A stretch of DNA of 64,000 nt, taken from Ampelocalamus luodianensis (taxonomy: Eukaryota > Streptophyta > Magnoliopsida > Poales > Poaceae). Position 1 is the stretch's first letter; every line of letters starts with the position of its first letter. The stretch is taken from assembly GCA_036346255.1 (NCBI GenBank), contig CM070633.1:35370192-35434191 (forward strand). The letters run 5' to 3'. Of the stretch, positions 1 through 12,211 are shown piece by piece. The notes under the pieces are model-generated. The model had not been told where the DNA came from and did not search any database. It saw only the letters and a program-made list of their open reading frames with translations. Position numbers and translations under genes: made by a program.

Positions 1-229
1 CACCACCGGCTACAACCTGAACGCTACCGACATGGTGTGCATTGCATTTCGCAACATCAGCTCCCCACTCGCCAGCCTCCCTGGCTCCACCCGAACCACC
101 ACCTCTCCCCTGCTTAGAGGCCGACGGGAAGACCGAAAGCACGGCAAGGGAACATGTTCCAAACCATAGGAACAGTAGCTTAGAGACGGGGATGAGATGG
201 GAGGGTGGGGAGGGGGTGTAAGTTCAAGT
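1..229. other. Unassigned left edge
   Basis: GC-rich sequence with no recognisable domain. One frame stays open on the plus strand from the window edge for about 55 codons, but the peptide matches nothing I know, so I do not call a gene. Confidence 0.3.
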
Positions 230-918
230 TCCATTAGTTTAGTTTTGGTGATTAATGATAAATCTGTATGTGAGACTAACATGTTTGTTGACTATGATAT
301 TATTTAGTCTTAGTTGAATGAAAATATGAAAATCATGGAGGTATGCATTCAACATAATATTCCTATATCTTGTTGCATTCCTCATATCCAAAATACAGGT
401 TGATCTCCACCAAAAGTCTAACTTAAATATGTGCATATGTTTTTATTATACAATCGTGTATGCACACATTTTGGGAGAGTTCACTCTATATTTTGTGGTT
501 TTGTTAGTATTGATCCTTGTTCTTTATCCACTTATATTGGAGATCTCTACTTTGAAACATATCCTTTGATTATATAAAACTTGTGTAGTTCATATATACT
601 CATATTGCTTTATATCTAATTATTTACAATTGTGTTATGGGACTAATGTGTGTGCTAAGATGTTTTAAAGGCTTAATCCCGGATTATAGATGACAACATG
701 AAAATAGAAATGCAAAGACAATAGAGAGATCATGGCTAGTAGCTTGAGAACTTATTTTGTGCCATTTTGATCAACCAAATGTTGTGCATTGCATTTAGAA
801 TTGCTTCTAGAAATCTGTTCAGTAAAGTCGGTATGATCACATGTTTTGAGCAATACTACCACAGTACAGTAGTACCGATGTTTACATGGCGGTACGTATT
901 TTCCAGAGATGATGTTTT
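230..918 (+). repeat. Copia-like LTR fragment, left part
   Basis: The sequence near 240-285 (a GGTGATTAATGA-type motif followed by GAGACTAACATG) resembles a motif that recurs at 36,076-36,110. Palindromic GTAGTACCG-type words near 855-900 also recur on the far side of the nest, at 35,960-36,030 and 36,940-37,010. I infer that this piece and 35,928 onward were once continuous and were separated by the insertion at 918. Assignment to Copia rests on general resemblance to grass Copia LTRs and is tentative. Confidence 0.4.
914..918. repeat. Target-site duplication, left copy (GTTTT)
   Basis: GTTTT directly precedes the LTR edge at 919 and is repeated exactly at 35,928-35,932, just after the other LTR edge. 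This marks the outer limits of the 35-kb nest. Confidence 0.75.
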
Positions 919-1984
919 TGTAAAACCCCAACCCAACATGACCCTAGATTGCCACTAAACTAAAAGAATAACAACAAAAACTAAGTCTTTCTTTACTAAA
1001 TTTCGACATAACCTCCTTTGTATAGGTGGCTATACCGAAGGTTCAGACATATTCTTCTAGCAATAATCAATATTCCAAACATCCACTCTAGACTAATCAT
1101 CAAAGAATTTCCAAATATTGCTAAACAACTAAAGTATAAACGAAAGGGCATCCATAGTCCTCTAATCAACTCTATTACAACTTATTCTAAGCATAAGGCG
1201 TAATCATAAATAATCTTTTAAGCAATTTATTCAAAACTAAATCATCAACCAATTTATTTTGAAATGAATGGTTCGTGCCATTGTGCAACCACTCTTAGTT
1301 CTAGTCCCTCCTATGCATGCTGTTCTTGTAAGGGGTACCTTAAACCATAAACAACAGCAAGAGTGAGTCCACAGACTCAACAAAGTACAAATAATAAGAC
1401 AATATAACACACGATTATAACCTTAGCAACCATTCTCAAGTCTTTATAGTATATCGTATCACATACTTATGTAATGCTCAATGCATCTTTTCTCTTTGAC
1501 TCTCTTTGCATTTTACCGGTAATGTAGGGTATGCAACCGTCGATGCATACCCATGCATGTGCTCTCAAGCACAGAGACCAAGAGCCCATACTCCGCAAGT
1601 ATGGGGACCACAAGCCCACACTCCACAAGTGTGGGGACCACAAGCCCGAGCCCGTCATATACATGATGGGGATCTCAAATCATTGCTTGATCACCACATG
1701 ACCAAGCCTCAAATATGATGACATGATGCACATGTACAATTCCTCTATCCATCATTAATATGTAAATTCAGCAGCATCATGTGTGAATAAAACTTAGTTA
1801 TACTTCTAGCACTCATGATCATTGACATTCTTATCATTCTAGCATCCATGAATAGCGCATACATTCATAATGCTAGCAAACATGAACAATCACTCATGAA
1901 TAATCTACCACTAATTGTACTTGCCTCAACCGTGCGAAGCTTGATGATGCGGAGAGGGCGCTGCCCCCGGAATCAAACAACCTG
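919..1984 (-). repeat. LARD-like LTR, 3' portion (split by later insertion)
   Basis: Read on the minus strand, this matches in order the last kilobase of the LTR at 16,581-19,050. It has the GCAAGTAC segment after the gene-like G/C stretch, direct repeats around 1,585-1,655 built on a GTGTGGGGACCACAAGCC word, and a segment at 1,345-1,390 equivalent to GAGTGAGTCCACGACTC. It ends at 919 with TGTAAAACCCC. The missing 5' portion is at 34,801-35,927, and the two together give about 2.2 kb against 2.47 kb for the related LTR. No internal region of this element is visible, so it was probably a solo LTR. Confidence 0.6.
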
Positions 1985-2785
1985 TGTGAGGACCCCGGAA
2001 TATTGGAAATGTGCCTAATTAAAATTATATTGTAGCATAATTATTAAATAAGGAACAGTTCTGCCCCTTTATTAAAGATCATGCTAGAAGTATAAATTTA
2101 ACAAGTAACAAATCCAATATTCAGGATTCCCGGATATATGTCTTACAATGGTTCCCAGGATCAGTGACCATTGCACATATATCCTTAAACAACATTGCAT
2201 CATACACATACAAGGTATACATTTACATAATTAAACATAAGTTTATAATTCGATTTAGTACTACAATATCGAGTGACTTTGGTCACTACAATATCTATCA
2301 GCGGAAGCAAAATAAAACATTAAAAGCCACCAATGGCCCTATCACCCGCATGCTATTGCGTGGAGATTAGAAACAACTTCATTCGTTAGCATTGCCCTGT
2401 TCGACGCTAACGGGTACCTCATACAAATAACCATCCTCACCTGCAACATATGGTGAAAGCACCTGAGTACAGAAGGCACTCGCAAGACTTATACAAACTA
2501 CTAAAAGAAAGTGTTTGATTGAACCTATTCAAAGGATTAGAATTTGTATATGCTTAAGGTTGTCAACAGGAAGGTTATAATAGTTCAATTTTGCATAAAG
2601 CAATACATATTAATCTACAATTGCTATGTTTTGATAAAACAGTTTAATAAATCAAATTGGACCAACACAGTAAGTAAATGAAATGTAAATATAAACAGTA
2701 CATTGCATGAATTCCCTCATGCTGAACCAGAACCCAAACAGTAGATAAAATCAAAATTCTATACAGGTGACATCAACTCAAGTAT

Positions 2786-2855
2786 CGTCCATGACCGCGG
2801 ACACGGCTATTCGAATAGTTTTAACCATGCAGGGGTGTACATCTTTACCCACACG
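2786..2855 (-). repeat. Shared LTR block, copy 1
   Basis: Contains the 12-bp palindrome CTATTCGAATAG and a TCCATGACCGCGGACA inverted repeat. It is the most diverged copy: the CTGCAGAG palindrome is lost (ATGCAGGG). Five further copies lie at 9,275-9,351, 29,577-29,660, 39,731-39,812, 59,111-59,191 and 61,822-61,905. Confidence 0.8.
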
Positions 2856-5294
2856 ACTTAGTCAGCCTGTTGCCTTCGAATGCCTCCGAATGATGACACA
2901 CTTCCTTTGGTATGCCGACCGGGAAAACTAAAATTTGGTATTTTTCAACAAGTTGACACTATTGAGTTGGACAACCCATGTGTGAACTAATCCCGCTTAA
3001 ACAACGACTGATAGCATCTGCTTAACCGGGGCACACATGTTGCGCCGGGAATGCTGACCCAATCAAAAGAAATACAGGTTGTGTTCGCTACACATACTAG
3101 ATCGCAATCGGAACCCTTAAGGTACGTACATGTGATAGAACGCATATACGCCCTCACCCTCCTAAGAACATCTGATACTGATATAAAAATTCACATGGCA
3201 TACGACACGACCCGAAGACTTAAGCATCTATGCCATATGAGATCAATACACATGTCCTTACTCCCCTGTTTCCAACTCAATAGTATTAACCCTTTACTTA
3301 ACCAAACAGCGCCCATACACCGCGTGTGGAAGTACGTTGGGGCTTGAATTGAATAGTCAGAGTTCAGTCCTTAATTGGTCCACACAAGTCCACCACATTT
3401 CCCAATCTCGTGCACGAAGGCACCACCACTAGCATCCTCTTGTCTAGATCAATTGAAATTTAAATTCAGTTCTGATTTAAATAAACTGAACAAAAACTTA
3501 AAATAACTGAAATTCATTTGTTGTTTCCCCCTGTTTGACAAGATAAGCTTGCCAAACATTAACATTTTATGGACTGCATGGCTAAGCAAAGTTTGAAACC
3601 AAGTATTTTAATATAAAACAATACCTTAGATTTTGGGTGTATGATCTGATTTTAGGTAAACCACAAGTGTCAGGTTATAACTATCTATGGACAGATCATC
3701 AATAATTTTTAAGAAAATAGCATGCAACAGTATCACTGTGGTTTGTAAATCTACAGTTCATAAATTGGGATCAACATGGTGCAAAGAGGATGCTTGCCTT
3801 GGTAATAATACACTTGTTGTTCAGGTGCTGATGGTTCGGAAAGAGAATCAACCACTTCACAAGATTCAGAATCTAGAAATATAAAAATTCCAAGAACAGC
3901 CATAAGAAATTCATAAGGCAAAGCATTGACAAAAATGCATGATCAAGGTTGTAATGCATTATTAACAACATGCTGAAGTTACATTTACTCCCAATAAAGA
4001 TAATAACCCATATTAACCTTTACAACCACTAATTATCAAAAGTAGGGTTGGAGTTCAAGTTATAGTTTCAGATTTTAGAAAAACTGAATTTAAGACAAAT
4101 TGCAAAAATAAAGTTTGGTACTTTAGTATGTTAGGAACAAAGTAATACTTTTGTTAAAGTTATAGCTGAGAGTAAAACTAAACTCTATTTACCATTTGGA
4201 AACAATTAACATTAATTACCAAGAATTGAGGTTCAATTTGGAACTATAGCTTTCTAATTTTTGAAAACTGAAAACAGGTCAGATTACAGCAGAATGTTTT
4301 GGCGATCTAAACATGTACCAAGTAAAATATTTTGCTTAGACTAAGGTATTCATAACTAGGGTAATAACCTAACTCATCATTTACTCACTAACTAACAAAA
4401 TAAACATTTGAAGGTCTTGCTGTACATGGAGTAGGTTCAGTCGACAGCAGACAGCAAAAATAGGGGTTGAAGATTTTTTCTTAAACACTAATACACATGA
4501 ACATAAGATCCTTGCTGGTGCTAAACCTAATATTTTAAGAAAGTTAACACTCTAGATCAATCACCTTGCTAATCCTAATCAGCAAGATTAACAAATAAAT
4601 GGCATGCTACCACTTTTGTCGGTTCACCCGACAAAACAGAAGAAAAAGGTTTTAGGGCCTTTTTCGATTTAGAAGCAAAATGATAAGGGATAACCTTTGC
4701 TTATGCTATTAGGGATAGGTTAAGACCTAGTTAAGTTGAAAAGATGACATTAGAAACCCTAGAGCTTGAAAACGACATGAAAAACCGAAAAGTTATAAAA
4801 ATAATATTTCGGTTATAACAAGAATTGAGCATCACATGCACAAATGATTGGTTCATGTGAGCTACTGAGGTCCTTAAGGTACTTAGGATAACAAGGATTA
4901 AGATATAAGCTTACCAACTGGAGCTGGAGGAGATGAAGTTGGGTTTTCGGCCGAAAACAGGGAAACTGCAAAGTTCCCTTCTCTGGTCTGACCAAAACGA
5001 AAACAAGAGAATACTTAAGCTCTATAGACCACAACACAAGTTCTTTCTTGGAAAGAATGGAGTCTAACTCACCGAGCAAGATTTCACCAAGTGGTGCTCC
5101 AAATGGACTTAAGTCAACAGAGAGAAAACCTTTGTTCAACCTACAAAAGATGCCCAAAATTCATATTACTGAGTGGATTAGGCATGATTATAGATGAGCA
5201 AGGAGTGCAAGCAAGAAAGCTTCACTGAGAACGAAGAAAGAAGGTGAAGAGAGCTCTCTCGGTCAACAATGGCGGTGAGCTCAAAAGTTAGGGT

Positions 5295-5302
5295 TATATA
5301 TA
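5295..5302 (-). promoter_or_regulatory. TATA box of chromovirus LTR
   Basis: TATATATA within a TAGGGTTTGAACC context on a strand-appropriate downstream side. GC-rich DNA with repeated CCAACGG-type words lies upstream on the minus strand. Inferred LTR promoter. Confidence 0.5.
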
Positions 5303-5614
5303 GGGTTTGAACCTCCAGAGCAACGAGAAGTATCCAGAGTTGATGAGGTGTCCATTTGATGATAAACATCAGAAAAATATCCGCACAATCACTGTGCCGC
5401 GCCACCACATCGGCATTTGAGGGCGGCGGCGATGAACAGGCGCGAGGAGGAAGAGAGATGTGCCACTGATTGGTGGGTCTCCGCTGTCAGCCGCATCAAA
5501 GCACGACAACGTAGCTCCACCGAAAACTAGCCGTCCGATTAGAAATGGATGGTGACGATAAAATGAACAAAAAGAGACTGAACCGTTATCTTTTATGTGG
5601 ACCGTACGATTTGT

Positions 5615-6300
5615 ATCCAACGGCCACACCAACATCAGACTTAAACGCACGCGATTTGAAAGGGCATTGTAGGATTAAAATTCAACGGTCACCAACATTT
5701 GCGCGCCTTTAAGTTCAAAAAGAACAGAAGGGCACGGTTGGATCTAAGATCAACGGTGGAGATCAAGTGGGGAGTTCGGGGTCCGAACGTCACCACCTCT
5801 CTCGATCGCTCGATCTAGATCCAAGGGCTCAGATGCACTGTGGCATTCGGTGACCCGAACGACCCACTAGATCTGGCCCGCTTATTGAGAATCCAACGGC
5901 TCACGTTTAATTTGACCTTTACCATAAGAAAATGGTCTAGCCCAAAAAGGTGAGCGCCGCACGATCAAGATCCTACGGCCAGGATTGAAGGAGCTCTACG
6001 GGATGGCCCGAACGGCCCAATGAATCCGTCCTGTTTGACTGAAAATCCACGGTCACGAGTTGGAGGTGAGTTAGGATTTTGAACTAATGCTAGATGCCGT
6101 TGGATGAAGATCCAACGGTGGAAATCGCACGGAGTACGTGGATAGCCCGCGCGACCTCGCGAATCACGATCGTTGGCTAGGAAATCGACGGCTCGTGCTT
6201 ACTTGGACTTTGGGGACGCGCCCGAACGCGACTGAGGGCACCGGATTGAAACTGGTTAGACCTAACCTCTTTTGGCTCGGGTCGCTACAGTGACAAACGG
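5615..6300 (-). repeat. Array of CCAACGG / CCGTTGG-type motifs in LTR promoter
   Basis: About nine scattered copies of an ATCCAACGGY-like word (near 5,618, 5,682, 5,748, 5,893, 5,967, 6,043, 6,108, 6,188, 6,293), several preceded by an inverted TTGGAT. They sit upstream of the TATA box on the minus strand, as binding-site arrays would. Confidence 0.5.
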
Positions 6301-6802
6301 CTAGGGTTAGACTGAAAAGATTGACTATCCCATTTTTAAACTTCAAAAGTTTGACCGGGCTTTAGAAAATAGCAAAAGAATTTGTAAAAACATGAAATTT
6401 TGCAAAGATGTTACTGGAATCATATATGTCCCAAATAAAATTTTAAAACCACTGTCTCACTTGTTAAAATACATAAATGATTACACCATCTCGAATAGGT
6501 TTATTTAGAATCAAATATTCTTTATCCAAGTCAAAATAATTTCTAAAAATTCAACAAAAATTATTTTTTGCCAAGATAATTGATCTAGACTTTAATAAAA
6601 ATACTTCCCAGACATAATACAAGCACTGACTTGTATTTCCTTTGAAACTTCAAATAGGTTTTGGATTTTGGCTAGAAAAGGAAAGGTTTTAATTTGTAAC
6701 AACACATCCAAATTCCCATAATGAACAGTAATGTTATGAACAACATTCCATTACTGTTCATAAAGCATATTATTACTGTTCCTTAATTCTGGGGTTGTTA
6801 CA

Positions 6803-6818
6803 AACCTACCCCCCTTAA
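6803..6818 (-). other. Polypurine tract of chromovirus
   Basis: The minus strand reads TAAGGGGGGTAGGTT directly before the LTR start at 6,802. That is the expected plus-strand primer site for a Gypsy element and fixes the LTR boundary and orientation. Confidence 0.75.
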
Positions 6819-7025
6819 GAAAATCTCATCCCCGAGATTTTAGGTAAGTCAAAGATTGGAAAAGTGTGAAGCTGAAATGGCCTTTATGGCAATCTGACAT
6901 CTGTGGTCTTTATTTTCTTCAAAGATAGTAAAGAAAGATTTTACATAATAACATGGTGTTATTATTACACCTTCTTTTACATTGCTTTGTTTGACCTTAC
7001 CTTTCTTGATTTAAAGGCAAAATTT

Positions 7026-7336
7026 TCAAACAGCAAAAAGGTGGGGGTGCTCAATCTGCATCAGATCTTCGCGCTCCCAAGTGGCTTCATCCTCAGAATG
7101 ATTAGCCCACTGAATTTTTAAGAACTTGACGGTGCGATTTCTTGTCCTGCGTTCCATTTCGTCGAGGATACGCACCGGTTGCTCTTGATAAGAAAGGTCG
7201 GGTTGAAGATCAAGACCCTCATAAGCAGTTGCCTCGGTAGGAACACGAAGGCATTTCTTCAACTGAGCAACATGAAAAATATCATGTATTGCTGAGAGAG
7301 ATTCAGGTAGTTTCAATTGATAAGCCACAGCTCCTC
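7026..7336 (-). pseudogene. Chromovirus integrase C-terminus with chromodomain (3' part of split gene)
   Basis: The minus-strand reading frame gives the end of a Gypsy polyprotein: an AYQLKLPESLSAIHDIFHV segment, then HVAQLKKC, then a chromodomain-like tail with YQEQPVRILD, VKFLKIQW and EATWEREDLM. Chromodomains of this kind are typical of Tekay/Del chromoviruses, where they bias integration towards particular chromatin. The frame stops at 7,026, about 210 bp before the polypurine tract. Upstream it is interrupted at 7,337 by the LARD-like insertion, and it resumes at 19,051-19,411. It is therefore a broken gene. Confidence 0.85.
7332..7336. repeat. Target-site duplication TCCTC (left)
   Basis: TCCTC precedes the LTR start at 7,337 and recurs at 19,051-19,055 after the 3' LTR. 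Both copies lie in chromovirus integrase codons, so the insertion point is unambiguous. Confidence 0.9.
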
Positions 7337-7568
7337 TGTAATATCCCGAAAGTGTGAGGATCAACTATCGGAAGAAAATAATTTAATCGGTAGCGATCAA
7401 ATTTATTCGTGGGAATTGTTCTTCATCAGATCTTGTAAAGAGAGGGGGGTTACTGGTTTTTCACGGCAACCTGGGCCTGGGCCATGGCCCAGGTGGGCTG
7501 GCCGGTCCTTCTCTAGAGGGGGGAGGCATCATGGGCCTAAAGCCCATGCGCCCCCACACCCCCCTAAC

Positions 7569-9967
7569 TGTAACATCCCAAAGTGCTGTTACCAAAATAA
7601 CAATTAATAAAGTTATTCTCTTATTGGATTTTTCGAGTTTCAATAGTGTTTTCTTGTTTTTCTTAAATCTATAAGATTTTAAAAGTCAAAAATAAAATTT
7701 ATTGAGTTTTATGAGTTTTATTGGATTTAAAGTGAAAAATAAAATTTTAAGTAATTTCTGGAATTTTTTTTGTAATTTTAAAAGCTTTTTACTATTTATT
7801 TTAAAATAAAAATATTTACTGTTCAAAAATAAAGGCCAACTTTAGGTTGGAATTATTTTTATTAAGTTCCAAATAATTCAAGGTATTTTTGTGAATTTTT
7901 CTAGAATTTTTGGACTCTATTTGCTATTTTCTAAAAATCTATTTAATTTATTGATTTATTTAAAATCCAAAAATCATGTAAATCATTCGGACCGTCCAAA
8001 CCTCGTGAACAGTACTTTACCCAGTATATGGTGAACAGTAATTTCGAAAAAAAATAATTTAAAAATTTAACTTCCCGCGGGTCACCCATCCCGATTCTGC
8101 TATGAGCGCAGCACACTTAACCAACAAGCTCTTCCATGCATGCACTACCATCTTGCGTTTCTTATTTCAATCAATAATCCTCCCTTCTTTATTCCTTTAT
8201 TCCCTCTCTCTCTCCTACCTTTCTTCCACCTCACGACGCGTACATGTCCGTTCTCCCTCATATGACCTTCGATTCCGTCGATTCAAATTCCTATATTCAT
8301 ATAAAGTCGATACCTTACTCCCAGTATTTATTTAATATTTATTTGGATTTTATTCGGATTTTATTTGAATATTATTTGAATTCGGATCGTTTGCGCGTAT
8401 AGATTTCGACGACTACGGACGACCGGATTTCGACGCCGTTTAAGAGCAACGAGTAAACAAGCAAGGCAAGTTATACCCTTGATCATGTTGATCCCATTAT
8501 TTCAAATTATTTATATTCATTTTAAATTATTATGCATGCTTATTTATATCGATAATTTAAAGTCTGCTTTTAAATGTATAGTTATGCCTAAACTCCTTTG
8601 TATAGCCAATTTTGATAATTGAAGCAAACATATTGTCACCATAGGTAAAACCTGGTTGATACGATAGTATGAACTAGAACATTTTGAGAAAAATCAGGCT
8701 TAGCCATGCTTATAGACCAAACATGTTTATTTTGGGAAATTTCACCATAAATCAATTGTTGTTCGAATTGTATCCATGACATCGGTATGTTATGGAAGTT
8801 TATGACTTTGAAAAATGAAATAAATAAAAATGGTTTGGACTTGGGCATAATGGATGTTCGGTGGGTGCAAGTTTATGCACGGGCTCAATCGGGATGGTTG
8901 AGGCCCATGGGTTTTGTTGGAAAGTTGCCCAAGTCAGTTAAGGACCGGTCTTCGAGCGCATGATGCTATGCCACTACCGTACCACCACATGTCCTCGTGA
9001 TGGGGAGTAGGACCTGGCTAATTAATCTGCAATGTTCCACCGTGGTCGTTCCCTACAGATGAAATGGGTAGTCATGTTACGATCGATGTTAGTCCCACCT
9101 AGCGCAAGAGGGGCCCGAACCGAGGTCTTTATTCCAAAGGGTGGTGGAAACCTTAGCGAGGGGTAACTACGGTGGAATGACGCTTTGTAAAGGCCTTGAC
9201 ACGTGCTCTAGACCGCTCACCCAAGGTAGTGAGCGGTAGCATAGATATATGCCGGACAAACTAGAGAAGTCTTGTCATGTGGGTAAAGCTGCACAACCTC
9301 TGCAGAGTGTAAAACTATTCGAATAGCCGTGTCCGCGGTTATGGACATGCTAGCGAGTAACTACTTAAAGTTAGACTTTGGTTTTGTTTGAAAAAGACTT
9401 CTTCAAAGCGGTTTATCCGGATGGGAATTGGGCAGAAGCCATGTGATAGGAGGGTATCCTTCACCAATCATGTGTGAATGTTATCTGACTATAAAATTGA
9501 GAATTTTAGTTATAAAATACCTGCTTTGGAACTTAGTACAAGTATTTAAAGAAAATGTCGCTTTATACAAATTACCTTATAAGCCATCCTTTGTTACATC
9601 CATATATGCATGTCATTACATTACTTGGCGGGTGTAACTTGCGAGCACGGAAGTTGTGCTCATTCTTGCTTATGCAAACAAATTTCGTGAGGAGAAGAAC
9701 TTTGCTACCGATGTGGATCTCGATGACTAGGCCGCTTCCCGATCGATTGTTCGTGGCGATTAATGGACCCTACTACTTCTTCGTCTTCCGCTGTGTTTAT
9801 TTTATTGTTGGCCTGTAAGCCTCCTTTGTAATAAACTCTGTTGATTATTAATAAAGTTGTGATATGAATTTGTTACCATAATTGTTTCATGTGTGAACTA
9901 GCGATTGATCATGGGACTAGTTCGCTTATGCAATGAGGATCCGGGAGTATTAATTCCCGGTTCGACA
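7569..9967 (+). mobile_element. Solo LTR inside the LARD 5' LTR
   Basis: Starts TGTAACATCCCAAAG and ends CCCGGTTCGACA, flanked by the exact duplication CTAAC (7,564-7,568 and 9,968-9,972). The empty site is preserved in the 3' LTR near 16,797. It matches the minus-strand LTR at 29,280-32,618 at both its start and its second half, but lacks the GC-rich promoter segment that copy has at about 31,100-32,200. It carries the shared block at 9,275-9,351. No internal region is present, which points to LTR-LTR recombination. Confidence 0.9.
9275..9351 (+). repeat. Shared LTR block, copy 2
   Basis: TCATGTGGGTAAAGCTG, then CTGCAGAGTG, CTATTCGAATAG and GTGTCCGCGG-ATGGACATGC in this order. Confidence 0.85.
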
Positions 9968-12211
9968 CTAACCCTAGCCACCCCTCCCTTTTCCCTTGGC
10001 CGAAATTTTCCCCTCACCCCCTTCCTTGGCGCCGCCACCCCTGCCCTCTCCCTCCTTGGTGCCTCCACCTTCCCTCTCAAGATGAACCTCCATTGCTGCC
10101 ACCTCCCGGAGGATTTCCTGCTTGGCCTGCCTCAAGGAGGAAGAAGAAGAGGGAAAGAGGGGAGAAAAGAGGAGATGAGAAGGATCTTCTTGGGTGTTTG
10201 ATCAGCGTCTCCTAAGGTTCTACAAGGGTAACGAGAGGCCTTCTTTGCTGTTTAAGTTGTATTAGATGCGAATTCGATTAGTTTGATTGGGTTAAATTGC
10301 TGCTGCTACAAATTCAATTCTGTCTAGTTTCTTGCACGGCCTGTTTCGTATGCTTAGATGCAGAATTAGGGATTTTGATCTCCTAAAGTTATTTATAGGA
10401 TGCTCTTAGCTTTCGGTGGCCGCCAAGATCACCTCATTTCGACTTTCGAGTCAAAAGTTATGATAGATTTACTATCTGTTGTCCAGAATCCTGACGAGAA
10501 TTAGCAGTCTCTGTATAGGTTGATATATGGCCTAGTTAGAGGGTGATTCAGAGGTCTTGCCCATAACAAATTTTGAAGGTGATATCACTAGCTTTCAGTA
10601 TTGATAAAGAACACATCATTTGGATTTATAGATCAAAAGTTATGCACTTTTCTTTGTGACTGTCCAGATTGTAGGTCAGTCTGTCCAGATTGTATGTCAG
10701 TTTCTATCTTTAGTTTTGACCCGTGTGCCACTTTTTGTTAAAGGCAAAATTTGAATGTCGTGCCAACTAGGTTATTGTAGGTAATTTCATAACCTTTTCA
10801 GATTGTTAAAGAACACTCAATTCAGAGTTGTAGTTTAAAAGTTATGGACGTTTTAGTTCTGATGTTCTAATTGCTCGGTCAGATTACGCTCGCTATTTCG
10901 TTTGTGATTAGCAATTTAGTTTGGCGAATTGGGTTATCTCGTCAACTACAAAGTTGTAGATATATTTGTTAAGCTCGTGTAGGATCTGGGCTCATCTCTT
11001 TTGAGTCCCAGATCATTAGTTTTGGTCTTTACCGTCTGCTGTCTGATGGGATTCCATGTTCTCGCTGGAATTTCAGATTCGGTTATGACTATGTTTTGGG
11101 TGTGCAAGAGGGTAGTGTAGAATATTAATTCATGATGGGCTCTATGTTGTTCTTATTTCGGTTATTTAATTGTTTAGGCCGCGAGCCTACAGGTTTGGGA
11201 GCGCCATCGTTGCACTCGCTAACGCGTCGTAACGCGGAAGGCAAGTACTTTGTTGGTTTTAAATCTTTGTGATTGTGAATGTTTACATGAATATGATGTG
11301 ACATCTTGTGATACCGAAATGCTGAATTGGTTATGTTCTATCAATATGTGGAGTAAATGCGAAAGATGATATTAGCATTGTTCATGTTCATATCATGCAT
11401 CCTTTTATTCATGCTATGTCCACGGAGTGGATCGTAAGTCCCACCATTCCAATGTGGCGTGTTTGGACATTGTCATGTCCCGTCCACGGAAGTGGATTGA
11501 AAGACCCATCAATTCCGGTATGGGCACGTAAGACCCATCAATTCCAAAGATGGGCAGCTTTGGACACCTATATGAAACGTTCTTCATATAGGACTTGGAT
11601 CCCCGCACTTTTGTTAAGGTGCGGGCTTAAGTGAACACCGGCGGGTGTGTCACTCGCTATACCGAGTATAAGCATGTGTGCAGTCCATCCTTGAGTACAT
11701 TCATTCATGCCATGCATTCCTAAGTTTTCATTCGATGTATGCTCATATTCTCTTATGATGATGACTTGTTCATATGTGTGTTATGTCCCTTTTACTGTAC
11801 TTGCTGAGTCGTGGACTCACTCTTACGTTGTTTGTTTATTTTAGGTAACCCCTGATGTTGGATCACTTGGGAGGGAGTAGACACGCACTACTTGTTCACA
11901 TCATCCAATTCATGTTCAAGATTAAATTTAGTTCTATCTTACATTCGTAAATGATGAACTGTAATAATAAATTTATAAGTGGTGAAGGAAGGATACCTTC
12001 TCCACATTGATGTCGAATTATTACTGCGTGTGAACTTTCGTTATCAATGAACTGAAATAAATAGATTCGATGGTGAAGGAAGGATACCTTCATCATGTCT
12101 TGGTTGTTTTGATACTATCATTAGTTGATTTTATTCAAATTCTTCCGCATTATGGATGTATGTTAGATGTTTTAGGTGACATCTTGGCTTCCGAATAGCC
12201 GTGGTGTTACG

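Larger units (their letters stand above)
1985..6802 (-). repeat. 3' LTR of a chromovirus-type Gypsy element
   Basis: On the minus strand this LTR starts at 6,802 with TGTAACAACCCC right after a purine-rich tract, and ends at 1,985 with GGTCCTCACA. It is 4.8 kb, long but similar to the 4.0-kb LTR at 55,813-59,841. It contains a minus-strand TATA box (5,295-5,302), a GC-rich upstream region with repeated CCAACGG words (5,615-6,300), and the shared palindromic block at 2,786-2,855. It belongs to the element whose integrase end is at 7,026-7,336. The matching 5' LTR was not found in the window. Confidence 0.7.
7337..12211 (+). repeat. 5' LTR of LARD-like element (with nested solo LTR)
   Basis: Begins TGTAATATCCCGAAAG and ends GGTGTTACG; the 3' copy ends TTACA. 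It is collinear with 16,581-19,050 except for the 2,399-bp solo LTR and its 5-bp duplication (7,569-9,972). After their removal the length differs by one base from the 3' LTR. Confidence 0.9.

Noticed and set aside
1..170. Possible protein-coding exon at the left edge
   Set aside because: Open but unmatched frame with no splice evidence; could equally be GC-rich repeat sequence.
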